Shown here piece after piece: positions 32,464 to 42,991 of a DNA stretch of 64,000 nt. This stretch comes from Nemertoderma westbladi. Taxonomy: Eukaryota > Xenacoelomorpha > Nemertodermatida > Nemertodermatidae. A model generated the notes under the pieces. It was not told the DNA's origin. It was given only the letters and a program-made list of their open reading frames with translations, and ran no database searches. The stretch is from positions 1 through 64,000 of the forward strand of contig JAUCBJ010000484.1 in assembly GCA_032718475.1 (NCBI GenBank), read 5' to 3'. The position numbers and the translations under genes were made by a program. The stretch's first letter is position 1, and every line of letters starts with the position of its first letter.

Positions 32464-32904
32464 GTGAGTAACATGTTAATTGAATTAATGATATATTTGA
32501 TTTTTTGCTACCTATCCATATGAGTGCATACATAAATACTTTAAATTTAATTTTTGAAGAAAGTTTACCAACACATTATTATTTTTCCTAATATGCTTTA
32601 GTTTCAATTTGGGGGCTTAAACCCTCTCCAGAAGAAAATCGACGCAGATATCAGATTAAAAATATGAGAAAAAGTAAACTGAGACCTGTGTTATTATATG
32701 TAGTCTCTCGAAAAATGTTTTGGTTAAAATAAAAGTGTCACTGAAATCTGCTCATTCCCCTTAATTGATAAATATTGCGCAATCGCCATGTCGGATTTTC
32801 TCAATAAGCCGCCTTCCCAACTCTTTTGTTTAGGATCAAGGGAAAAAATTGCATTTTTAATATATTTCAGAAATAGTTTATTAAATAAATCCCTGTACTT
32901 AAAA

Positions 32905-33179
32905 AGTAAAAAAGTAAATTTTCTTCGGCCACTAGGCCAGGGATTACGCACAAAGTCTGACGACTTATTTCCAGTGCGGTCCCCCCAGAACTTTACTCCC
33001 CAGAGGAAACTCCAGTACTCATTTAGCTACCACTTAAGGATGCAAGGCAGAGATGCGCCCTGGCTGGTCCCTTTAAAGCATTCGTGCCGAAACGAAAACT
33101 GCCCTGGCCCATGTGAGGATCGAACCCACGACCTACAGGAGATGTGAATTCAATGCAACCACTACACCAAGGTGGAACC
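32905..33179 (-). mobile_element. tRNA-derived SINE (third family) with AAATGAGTAC core
   Basis: On the minus strand the head (33179-33106) has A-box TGGTGTAGTGGTTGC and B-box GGGTTCGATCCTC. The body includes GGGCGCATCTCTGCCTTGCA and GCTAAATGAGTACTGGAG (33030-33011), and ends AGAAAATTTACTTTTTTAC. The AAATGAGTAC core resembles the core of the SINE at 59297. It sits in the intron between the first two HRM exons. No clear TSD was seen. Confidence 0.6.
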
Positions 33180-33282
33180 TTGGAACTACTTACCCTATAG
33201 CTATCCGGCAGTAATGACATTATTGAGATTGAATATTATGTGGTGGGGGAAATTCTAATGTAATATAATGCTTATTTCCTAG

Positions 33283-33396
33283 GATTATTCTGCCCAGCAG
33301 TATCTGATGGAAATACACTTCAATGCTGGCCGGCCACATTACCTGGGGAAACAGTTCTTAGACCCTGCCCTAATTTGGTTGGTTTCGACCATGATA
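33283..33396 (+). CDS. HRM-receptor exon 2 (core of hormone-receptor motif)
   Basis: Acceptor CTTATTTCCTAG, donor ATGATA|GTAAGT. In the phase set by exon 1 it reads GLFCPAVSDGNTLQCWPATL then PGETVLRPCPNLVGFDHD. This is the diagnostic core of the HRM domain (Pfam PF02793): Cys, Asp-Gly, CWP-x-T, PG, then CP and GF. It contributes Cys 2, 3 and 4. HRM domains form the peptide-binding ectodomain of secretin-type GPCRs and occur in many adhesion GPCRs. The exon ends in phase 1, which exon 3 completes. Confidence 0.85.
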
Positions 33397-34805
33397 GTAA
33401 GTTTTTATATATTAATAATAATAATATTATATTTAAAGAGTGCCGTTCAGGGTGTATTTCAATAGCTACATAGATAGATATACTGTAATTTTTTATTAAC
33501 TTTAATTTGTTGAACCTAATCAATTTCAGTATTACGCTGAGACCTTATCAAAATACACGATGCCAGAATGCCCTTGGTACAATATGAGTGTTTATATACT
33601 ATATAGTTTGTTACTATAACACTAGGCAGTTACCTTCAGCAGTCCTTGTGACTGGAATCAGGAATTGGTTGCTAAATCCCGACCGGTGTGTTGTCTTGGT
33701 ATAAAACGCGTCGCCGTGTCCGTAGGCTGCTGAAAGGCTGTGGTCTGGATATAAGATATGATAGGCCAAAGGCCGTTGGAATAACTGAGTTTTTACTTTA
33801 GTTTGTTGTAATATAATAATAATAATAATATAATAATAGCACAGTCAGAATATAATAGCACGGTAATGACGACGACGGTTAAAAACCGTTCCGGTCTCAC
33901 AACACTACAGATACCAACTGAATCATAATCCACAAGTACAACGGTTATATATTATTAACACATATTAATCACAGCCACTGTATTGAGTGGCCTGGCCAAT
34001 AGATGCGTTCCAATCACCTGTTTTCCCCTCCCATCATTGGCTAACCCGATTAATTTCCATCTCCAATTTGTGACTTCAATTTGCAATTCGGCCAATCTCA
34101 CTATCCTGGTCAGAATACACTCGTAACCGTTAATGGGGAAGTACATTGCCTATAGGCTAACACGTTTGGCCTCCAACCGATACACTCCAAATCGACATGT
34201 GCTGGCCTCCCATTGGCCAGCTAACCACGCCCTGCTTCTGCCTCCCTTAGGCCCTTTGTTAGCCTCTGTCCACTGAGGTGGATTATAAGTCCACAGTCCA
34301 GTTGTCCTTGTTGCATCATCCATTTCCTGGTATACTAGTAGCCAATGTGATAAATTGCCCCCCCCCCCCCCCCCATTTCATGGTAGGAATTGTACAGTGG
34401 AATGGAGCAGCTAACATTTGCTGATTGCTGATTAGTTCTTAAGCAGACATGTCCGATCTTGACGCAGGCTACCAGTTTTATATTATAAAACTTCTGTTTC
34501 ATTTTGATATTTTGTGCAAACTTAAGATAACGAATAAATACAAAGCCTTTGTTGTTTTTATTAAAAATTTAACTAATTGACTTTGTTGATACATCCCACA
34601 CTTATATTATCAACCCATTGAACCTTTTGCCCACAGATCACTCGCATTTGAACGCCTTTATTGTAAATAAAAATATTCGCTTGTTGATCTGTTAACTTGT
34701 AGGATAATTAGGTTGTTAAACTTATTAGTTTGTAAACATAAACTTACATCTGGAAAACCCCTTGCGTTAGTACGTGTGTGCGAAAAAATACATTTTCTTT
34801 AACAG
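33397..34805. other. intron with no recognised element
   Basis: Intronic sequence between HRM exons 2 and 3, containing a poly(C) tract at 34359-34374 and no coding frame I recognise. Confidence 0.5.
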
Positions 34806-34960
34806 AATTTGGTAATCGTTACTGCGATCACAATGGAGTTTGGAGCGGGACTAGTGCAGAGCATCCTAATGGCAAAACCAATTACCATCCTTGCAAGTCA
34901 TCCTTCTTCGATAGCACCTTCAATAATTTATGGGGCAATGCTACTGAAGCTGAAATTAAT
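34806..34960 (+). CDS. HRM-receptor exon 3 (end of hormone-receptor motif)
   Basis: The acceptor TTTCTTTAACAG leads, in the phase from exon 2, to FGNRYCDHNGVWSG and then TNYHPCKSSFFDSTFNNLWG. RxCxxxGxW and NYxxC are the last conserved elements of the HRM domain and supply Cys 5 and 6, so all six Cys are present across the three exons. NAT is a possible N-glycosylation site. The exon is drawn to end at AATTAAT|GTTAGT in phase 0; this donor is only fair, and a stop follows 21 codons on if it is not used. The membrane domain must lie downstream and is not clearly found. Confidence 0.8.
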
Positions 34961-35271
34961 GTTAGTTATGACAGATTAATGTTTTATAATTTTATTATAT
35001 CTATTTAAAAAATTGGTAATAATAAACTTAGAATCTGTGGTTTATAGACTGTAACTGATTGGTCTTTGAGTCAAGCAGAGTAGAGTTGAGTTGAATAGCA
35101 GTTAGCAGAAAGATGGTTGATCCGTGAAGAAGCATATTAATGAATATAGTTGTATTAAATAAAAATAAAAAATAGTAGTCCTACAAAATAAATAGTAGTA
35201 ATAAATAGTAGTTCTCCATCTCCGTCTCCCAGTGTCTTCGTTTATCAGTGTTGGATTGGCATGTTGACAAC

Positions 35272-36362
35272 GGTTACATCGCGTTTCGGCAACTGTCACG
35301 TTTAGGCAACTAAAATTCGCATTTCGGCAACTGAACAATTATGTTTAACAAACTGCTATATTTGTGTTTCGGCAACTCGTAGTTGCATTTCGGCGAACTG
35401 AAGTTGCGTTTCGGCAACTAGGTCACAAACCCTCGGATGTAATGCAACTGTGACTACATTCATTATGTAATCTAAGTAAATTATAAATGATGACAAGTTT
35501 AAAAGTTAGTTATAGTTATTGACGGCAGAGTTGTTGATTGGTCATTTACATGTGTACATTGCCGGTTTGCACATATGGCAGTGATAAAATATGATTTTGT
35601 GGTCTGATTGATAAATGTGGAATTTGTTTCCACCCATGACGTTCCTTCCGTGACGCTGGACAGCTGTTACTCAAACTAACCTACAATTAGAATTAATCAT
35701 TGTAAGCTCTCCATTTTGGGCTCAAACTGATCCTGAGATATATCGGATTCTAAATAAAAGAACTATATCTACAACTGAGTCGAACGCGAGATGAAAAACC
35801 AAAATTGAAAAGGGGAATAGATAAACATAGTACTGTATGAATTTATATCAGATTGAATTATAGTATCAGGTTCAATTAATAGACTTGTAATATATCGAAT
35901 AATATGTAGACATTATATGGAATTATAACATCAGTTTCTATATAACTCGAAGTAGTGTTGGAGAGTAGGCGTGGGTAAAATAATGTAGAATGAAAATGAA
36001 TAATGGGAAACATAATGAGGCAAAGGTAATAAATAATACTAATTTGCTCTGCCCTGTGTTGATATAATGTGATGCGATGGTGACGTTGAGATTCCACCTA
36101 TCTCTATACTGTAGGCTCTATACACAGTATCCAGTTGGCATTGTTTACGAGTTGCCGAAACGCATATATCAGTTGCCGAAACGCATCTATCAGTTTGCCT
36201 AAGCGCATCCTGTTAACAGTTGCCGACATGCAACTATGAGTTGCCGAAATGCAACTATGAGTTGCCGAAATGCATCACTCAGTTGCCGAAATGTAACCTT
36301 GTTACCATGTTGCCGAAACGCGACTCTAACGCTACTATCAGTTGCAGAAACGCGACAACACC
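35272..36362. mobile_element. foldback element 2, arms of tandem AGTTGCCGAAACGCA units
   Basis: The left arm (35272-35430) carries five to six units of TGCGTTTCGGCAACT-like sequence. The right arm (36140-36362) carries eight to nine units in the opposite orientation (AGTTGCCGAAATGCAACTAT). Ends are GGTTACATCGCGTTTCGGCA on the left and, reverse-complemented, GGTGTTGTCGCGTTTCTGCA on the right. The 9-bp TSD GTTGACAAC is at 35263-35271 and 36363-36371, with no gap. The ~700-bp interior is AT-rich without a transposase. It shares GGTTAC ends, tandem-unit arms and TSD length with foldback element 1, but the unit sequence is unrelated. Confidence 0.85.
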
Positions 36363-36414
36363 GTTGACAACTACTGTATATGGCTTTAGGGTGGTCCGGT
36401 TATTTATATCGGTT

Positions 36415-37910
36415 ACTACTACTACTACTAGGATCGGCATGCTGCATTGCAGCTGCATTTTTAAGAAAGCTGTGCCGGCTTGTCAACAAAATTGCACCGC
36501 CACAACTCCCTATCACCCATGACATTTGCTAGATCATCCGCATCTTCAAGGCCAGTGTCCTTTAAGATGCGTCTCAAGAAAGTCATGGGCTGTCCACGAT
36601 GTTTATTCACTCCATGAGGCTGCCAAAGTACAAGATTATGCACTGGCTGGTCCTCACGGCGAAAGCAATGTCCTGCAAAGCGGAGGCGATTTTGTTCTAG
36701 TGTCAAGCTTGGGGGAACCAATGAGACACCTCCAATGTTATATAGTGTCTGGGTGGAGATGTGTGCATTGTACTTGACACAATGAACCCGGCGTAGCATT
36801 CTTGTGAATGTGCCATCCAGAGATTTGGTGTCCTCAGCAGTTAGAGCCCAGCATGGACTCCCGTAGAGGAGTACTGGAACTACTGCTGCTCTAAATAATT
36901 GGACCTTAAGTTTCCGATTAATTCTCGGTGAATTCCAAATCCTGGAAAGCCTATTCAAGGTTGCCCATGCCATTCCCTTACGTATTCGAAGGTCCTCACC
37001 TGACTTCCGGATCCATGATCACAGGTAACAGAAGTCGTCCACATGCTCAAGCATACCATCCTTTGAGCTTATGCTCATCCGATCAGAGACTTGCTGAGGA
37101 CTTTCAAAGTTAACTGTCAAAATTTTGGTCTTTCTGGAGTTAATAAAAAGACCAACACTAGAAGCAGCATGTTCTAATGAGCTGAGGAGCCGTTGGGCGC
37201 CCTCTAATGATTCTGAGAGTACTCATAAGTCATCAGCAAAGTCTAGATCAGTTAGGTACTTGGCAGGATTTCCTCGACTTCTGGAGCCAGTAGGTGGAGT
37301 TATCATCACCCCATCATCATTATGATGATCTAAGGACATGCGTAGAACATAGTCAACCACAATAATGAACAAGAATGGTGCAAGTGTGTCTCCTTGGAGG
37401 ACGCCCCATAACACTTCAAATGGTTCAGTATCACCGTCAACAGTAGACACAAAAGTTGTCAAACCATCGTATACTGATCTGATTGCTGCAATAATCAGGA
37501 ATCAATAATCAGGAATCCCATATAATGAAAGTATGCTGAACATACGTGAGCGAGAGACTGAATCAAAGGCCTTGAAGAAGTCAACAAAGATAATAGCCAG
37601 ATGCCTGTCTTTCTTTTTTGATAATTCTTCAATTATCCTTCTAAGTGCCAAAATGGGCTCCATGGTCCCACGACCTTTACGGAACCCATTCTGATTTCCA
37701 CGGAGCAGTCTCTCAATGGGATCCCTGATGCGATTTAATAGAATCCTATTGTATAGCTTTGCAGCAATCGAGATCAATGAGATTCCCCGAAAAGAACCAT
37801 AGAGTGTTAGGTTGCCCTTCTTGGGAACTGGCACCAACTTATTTGTTTTCATTTCTTGTGGGACTCTTGTTGTTCGGTACATGTCTACTATGATGGGGTA
37901 GATGAGCTTT
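36415..37910 (-). pseudogene. LINE-A copy, 5'-truncated (RT and C-terminal domain)
   Basis: The (CTA)n tail at 36415-36430 (minus strand TAG repeats) is followed by the LINE-A 3' stem and ORF. On the minus strand 36973-36461 encodes the C-terminal region (AAVVPVLLYGSPCWALTAED, LRFAGHCFRREDQ). 37462-37223 encodes RT motifs B and C (LWGVLQGDTLAPF, DLDFADDL), and 37882-37502 encodes motif A (FVDFFKAFDS). Frames are broken by small indels near 37215 and 37490, where a short duplication of AATCAGGAATC occurs. ATCGGTT at 36408-36414 and 37911-37917 is the likely TSD. Truncated 5' of the RT fingers; endonuclease absent. Confidence 0.85.
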
Positions 37911-38144
37911 ATCGGTTGGTTTCAGTATGTATATCTGTTATGTGTTATGTTATGTGGCCGTGTAAATAAGGATGCGCACATGACAACAGGCTTCAGATCT
38001 GTGCCGTTTCAACAGCTGTTTTAGTATTTTACAAGTTGCGCGATGGCTACTGAAACGTTTCAACAGTTGGTTTAAGTTCCTCACTACCCCATGTGTTTCG
38101 GTGGAGACAGCCCTCCCGGTTAGTGGGTCTTTTTTCTTCAGCAT

Positions 38145-40486
38145 TTAGATTTTCAACAACGATCTTTATAACAACTATTCAAAGTATTGAAATTGTGCGA
38201 GTACCAACTGTTGATTTACGGCCAAGTGGAGGATACATGCATTACATAGATAAATATACTGTACAACTGTTACATACACACCAACCATTGTGAATGTTAT
38301 TCACCATGGGTTGATAACTATCCCCCAAAAATGCCACGCCCCATTTTCTTTATCTTCCCTCCAAAAAACCCTTTTAGAAATGTTAACATAGTTGGAAACG
38401 GGAACTTGAAGATGTTATTAAACCTCGGCTTCGCCTCGCTTAAATAACATCTCCTTGGGTAAAATATCTCGTAAAATAACAAAATAACCAGGTAATAAAT
38501 ATAAGTTATATAGGCTCAAAGAAAGGCATATTGGAATACCGGGAATTAATAAACTATAAGTTGAATTGTTCAGTATAATAATCACCCTTCACTCAGTATA
38601 TCCAAGGCCTCTGTATACATAATTATTGAAATACATTCCAACTTTACTATTTATGATATTTTATTGAAATTTCGATATTGGAATGGAATTTTACAATGTA
38701 ATCGTTGTTGTATGCTATTACTGTGATTACTAATAACTTCATGTTAATAACATAACACAGTAGGAATCCAGTGAAAAACTACAGTCCCGCTCACCAACAG
38801 AGTGCCATCGGATCCGATCGGATCCAACACACTCCGACAGCTTCAAACAAGCACAATGCTAACCTACGGAGATTTAGTACTGTTTGATTCTGTTGGAGAA
38901 AATATTTCCAACAAGTTTAGTCTGTTGGAGCCCATCTGAATCTGTCTGAAATCCGTCTGAAAGTGTTTGAAATTCCTGTTGGATGTTGTTGGAAGCTATC
39001 TGAATTTGTTTGAAGTTGTCTGAAGCTGTTTGAAATTGTCTGAAGCTGTTTGAATTTGTCTGAAGCTGTTTGACGCCATCGGAATTTGTTGGAATTTGCC
39101 AATGCCAATGCCAAGTCGTTTTTTATTTTGGGTAGCTGAATTGTAACAATGCAAGTCAATTAGAGAGGCTCATTACAACGTATCGAGAATCGACCATAAT
39201 TGTATAAGGGGATAATTGGATTTCCAATGTACTACTGTATGTAACTTGTACCAATCAATACGTAGACATCGATATTAAATGAAACGTGACATTCACTGTC
39301 TTGAGAAATGGAAATCCTTATCAATGCTTTGCTTTCTAGTTGCATTATATATCGATCCTGCTGGGCTGTACTGTTATACCACGGGCCAAATACTACCAAT
39401 CTAATGCACTTGTTTCTATCTCAAATGTCAGAAGTAATAAACGTAAAGACAATCATTTAATTAGTGGCCCTCTGATATTCCTGGTTAACCTTTCAATGGA
39501 TCTATGACTAATACATGACATTTTCGAAATATAATGAGTCATGCAATTTTCGGATTTGAGATTATAATTATATTCTTATTACTATTATTATTAATATTTA
39601 TTTCAACATATTATCACTAATATTGTCACAGTACTACTGTACGTACTTACTAAATATATCAATGAATGTAAGTACTAATCTATAGCACAAAATATACGTT
39701 AATACCAAGTCGACGTAGTGCACATTTCCCGTATTCTAGAAATCCTATTTACAGCGCAGATTCTAGACACTGCACAAATAATAATGTTATCTGACGAATC
39801 AATCCTACGAAAATAGGCTGCTGAAGGCGTGATATCTACAAATAACTTAATATTATACTGAGCAAACGCCTCAGTTATGCTTTTTGGCATATCGTCAGTT
39901 AATCTAGGTTGGTTGAATAACATTTGGAAGCAATTATTATACGCTACTCGTAGTTTTTCGTGCACATATTCAGAATAATTACGTTTAGCCCAAAGGGCGT
40001 TACAATAGATACTAGAACAAAAGGCACCAAATAGAGAAGCTTTAGGGGGGGGAGGGGGGTTGGGAAAATCTGATGACGTGCTGATGAGGGGAGGGGAGGG
40101 GGTCAGCCAAAATCTGACGTCAGCATGTTCATTTATAGGTGTTAGAAGATATATAGCAGAAGAGTAAATAGCTTGCCTATTTTAATTGTTCGAAGCCCCC
40201 GAAGGCCCGTAGCACGACCTTCTGTTTCAGTTACCAGTCACCATGTTTCAGTGATTAGGACGCGAAAATTTTTTTAATCTGATTTAGGGGAGGGGGGGGG
40301 GGGGTCAACGCCTATCTGATGACATCTGATTTAGGGGAGGGAGGGGGTCAACATTTTGGGGAAAAGTGCAGACGTCATACTTGGACGGCCCCTTATTGCT
40401 ACACACACCAAACTTTCGGGATAGAAAATTACCTCTGGCATATAAGCACTGAATTATTGCTGAGATAATTTTGAACTTCATTTATC
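38145..40486. other. intron-like sequence with degenerate 11-mer repeat
   Basis: No exon was recognised here. 38795-39110 holds a foldback-like region: an inverted segment (GACAGCTTCAAACAA near 38838) is followed by a sense array of TGTTTGAAGCTGTC-like 11-mers (38930-39090). 40040-40400 holds G-rich blocks and TGACGTCA-like sites. 39699-39965 has a minus-strand frame of 88 codons (NNCFQMLFNQPRLTDDMPKS), similar in flavour to the C-termini of LINE ORF2 proteins, where such a block precedes a short tail. I would not call it more than a possible LINE relic. Confidence 0.45.
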
Positions 40487-40664
40487 ATGAAATTATACAT
40501 AATGTGGGAATGTAGCATCTCTACATCATGGGATCATAGTTATTGTCTGCAAGCTCGCATTGCATTCGTATGGATCACCTCTCTCATCACTCACTGCACC
40601 TCCATGGGATTTGCTTGGTTATTTTATAAATATATTTTATTCCTAAAAATTTATAGAGTTAAAA
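40487..40664 (+). CDS. putative membrane-segment exon, copy 1
   Basis: The frame reads SYCLQARIAFVWITSLITHC then TSMGFAWLFYKYILFLKIYR and ends at GTTAAAA|GTAAGT, an excellent donor, in phase 1. It contains one or two hydrophobic helices followed by a basic end. CxxQA... and FAWLFYKY resemble the third transmembrane helix of 7TM receptors (Cys at its outer end, aromatic-Trp in the middle), which would suit the HRM gene upstream. The acceptor is unclear (TGCTGAG at 40458 or AATGTAG at 40515). A phase-compatible mini-exon follows at 41116-41171 (acceptor TTTTTGACAG) and would end in a stop after 18 codons. The whole unit is duplicated at 45813. Confidence 0.4.
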
Positions 40665-41199
40665 GTAAGTAATATGATTACGCTTTAAATCCCGTGGTAT
40701 GTAATATAATGTTTGCTCTATATATTTAAATTTTTCTTGAACTTTTCAAAATCAGAAAAAGACGATTAGCAAGATTTTTTTTTAATCACTGGCTACTGAT
40801 AGTTGGTAGGCCTATCTAACATATTTGTAAAGAATGATGTACCGGTACTCAAGGTCAATAATCTACTGGTCTCGTTCAGTCCCTCGTCTCGGAATTTGAG
40901 AGACTACATGTGTACCCATTTTGTTTTAATTTCATATATAATTAACCAACAAACTTTAGTTGCAATGGTTGAAATAATTTTTATTTTATAAGTTAAGCTC
41001 GCTTACTCCCTCGAAATAACTACTCGCACATTATGTGTGAAAACTAGATCGGCTCTAGAATATATATATATAAATATAATATAAGTCTGGGTTGAACGTA
41101 ATATATTTTTGACAGACCAATATCAAGCAAGTAAAATTAATTGGAAAAAGAGAAACCAGATGTTCCTCTAGCTGTTCAACCGTAAGTAGTATTCATCAT

Positions 41200-42991
41200 A
41201 TATACTACATATATACTATATAAGGCACAGAAAGAGTCCCGACTCAAACAGACTACAGCGGCCAAGAATGCAGTTCAGGCTGCATCCAGGTCCCTGAATA
41301 GGCAGTACTCTGTTAATCTAAAGGAGCTAATAAACCAACAGGTTGATGCCATCAATGATGCTGACGACAGCAGGCAATCATCCCAGGCATGGAAATCGAT
41401 CAACTTGCTTACTGGTCGGAAAAGCCAACCAACCACCAAGGTTAAGGCTGAATCACCAGCCGATCGCCTCGATGGTTGGAAGGCCCACTTTGAAAAGCTC
41501 CTCAATAATGACAGGGTATTGCCTGATAACTTTATATAAGTAAAAGTATCTGAGTCTGTACTCCCAGATATTCCCATTGGTGATATCTCCTTTGCAGAAG
41601 TGAAGGCTGCTGCAAAGAGCATTAAGACCAATCGTGCCAGTGGAGTAGATGGTGTTCCCCCTGAGGTCTTTAAAATACCCGAGTGTTTAAAGCTCATCTA
41701 TCCCATCATAGTAGACATGTACCGAACGACAAGAGTCTCACAAGAAATGAAACCAAATAAGTTGGTGCCAGTTCCCAAGATGGGCAACCTAACACTCTAT
41801 GGTTCTTTTCGGGGAATCTCATTGATCTCGATTGCTGCAAAGCTATACAATAGAATTATATTAAATCGCATCAGGGATCCCATTGAGAGACTGCTCCGTG
41901 GAAATGAGAATGGGTTGCGTAAAGGTCGTGGGACCATGGAGCCCATTTTGGCACTCTTGGCACAGAAGGATAATTGAAGAGCTATCAAAAAAGAAAGACA
42001 GGCATCTGGCTGTTATCTTTGTTGACTTCTTCAAGGCCTTTGATTCAGTCTCTCGCTCACGTATGTTCAGCATACTTTCATTATATGGGATACCTCATGA
42101 AATTATTGCAGCAATCAGATCAGTATACGATGGTTCAACAACATTTGTGTCTACTGTTGACGGTGACACAGAACCATTTGAGGGTGTTATGGGGCGTCCT
42201 CCAGGGAGACACACTTGCACCATTCTTGTTCATAATTGTGGTTGACTATGTTCTACGCATGTCCTTAGATCATCATAATGATGATGGGGTGAATGATGCT
42301 ACTGGCTCCAGAAGTCGAGGAAATCCTACCAAGTACCTAACTGATCTAGACTTTGCTCCTCACCTCATCCACCACGGCTCCACGGCTCCTCAGCTCATTA
42401 GAACATGCTGCTTCTAGTGTTGGTCTTTTTATTAACTCCAGAAAGACCAAAATTTTGACAGTTAACTTTGAAAGTCCTCAGTAAGTCTCTGATCGGATGA
42501 GCATAAGGTCAAAGGATGGTATGCTTGAGCATGTGGACGACTTCTGTTACCTGGGATCATGGATTCGGAAGTCAGGTGAGGATCTTCGAATACGTAAGGG
42601 AAAGGCATGGGCAGCCTTGAACAGGCTTTCCAGGATTTGGAAGTCACCGAGAGTTAATCGGAAACTTATCTCTGGATGGCACATTCACAAGAATGCTATG
42701 CCGGGTTCATTGTGTCAAGTACAATGCACACATCTCCAACCAGACGACACTATATAACATTGGAGGTGTCTCATTGGTTCCCCCAAGCTTGACACTAGAA
42801 CAAAATCGCCTCCGCTTTGCAGGACATTGCTTTCGCCGTGAGGACCAGCCAGTGCATAATCTTGTACTTTGGCAGCCTCATGGACTGAATAAGCATGGTG
42901 GACAGCCCATGACTTTCTTGAGACGCATCTTAAAGGACACTGGCCTTGAAGATGCGGATGATCTAGCAAATGTCATGGGTGTTAGGGAGTT
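41200..42991 (+). pseudogene. LINE-A copy inside duplication copy 1
   Basis: Plus-strand LINE-A. The 5' end is truncated; LINE sequence starts at about 41222 (GGCACAGAAAGAGTCCCGAC) after ~20 bp of unexplained AT-rich filler. Readable parts are the linker and RT start (41600-41977, RASGVDGVPPEVFKI), motif A (FVDFFKAFDS, 42010-42050), motif B (GVLQGDTLAPF) and the C-terminal region (42693-42985). The FADD motif is destroyed: DLDFA is followed by PHLIHHG from a small rearrangement at 42355-42395. The 3' end is cut at the duplication junction at 42991. AGTAGTATTCATCAT precedes it at 41185-41199. Confidence 0.85.

Larger units (their letters stand above)
37662..42991. repeat. tandem duplication, copy 1 (5330 bp)
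   Basis: The segment beginning ATGGTCCCACGACC inside the minus-strand LINE-A (37662) and ending in the plus-strand LINE-A at GTTAGGGAGTT (42991) is repeated immediately at 42992-48317. Copy 1 keeps a ~54-bp stretch near 38140-38195 that copy 2 lacks, and lacks ~50 bp of the 11-mer repeat that copy 2 gained. Beyond about 39180 the two copies are almost identical. Confidence 0.95.

Noticed and set aside
35720-35790. Possible receptor exon reading SPFWAQTDPEIYRILNKRTI
   Set aside because: Lies inside foldback element 2, has no GT donor at its end, and the phase from HRM exon 3 would meet a stop.
41275-41697. Minus-strand 140-codon frame antisense to LINE-A (and its copy at 46601)
   Set aside because: It is the antisense of the LINE-A linker/RT coding strand; several LINE-A copies show the same mirror frame.
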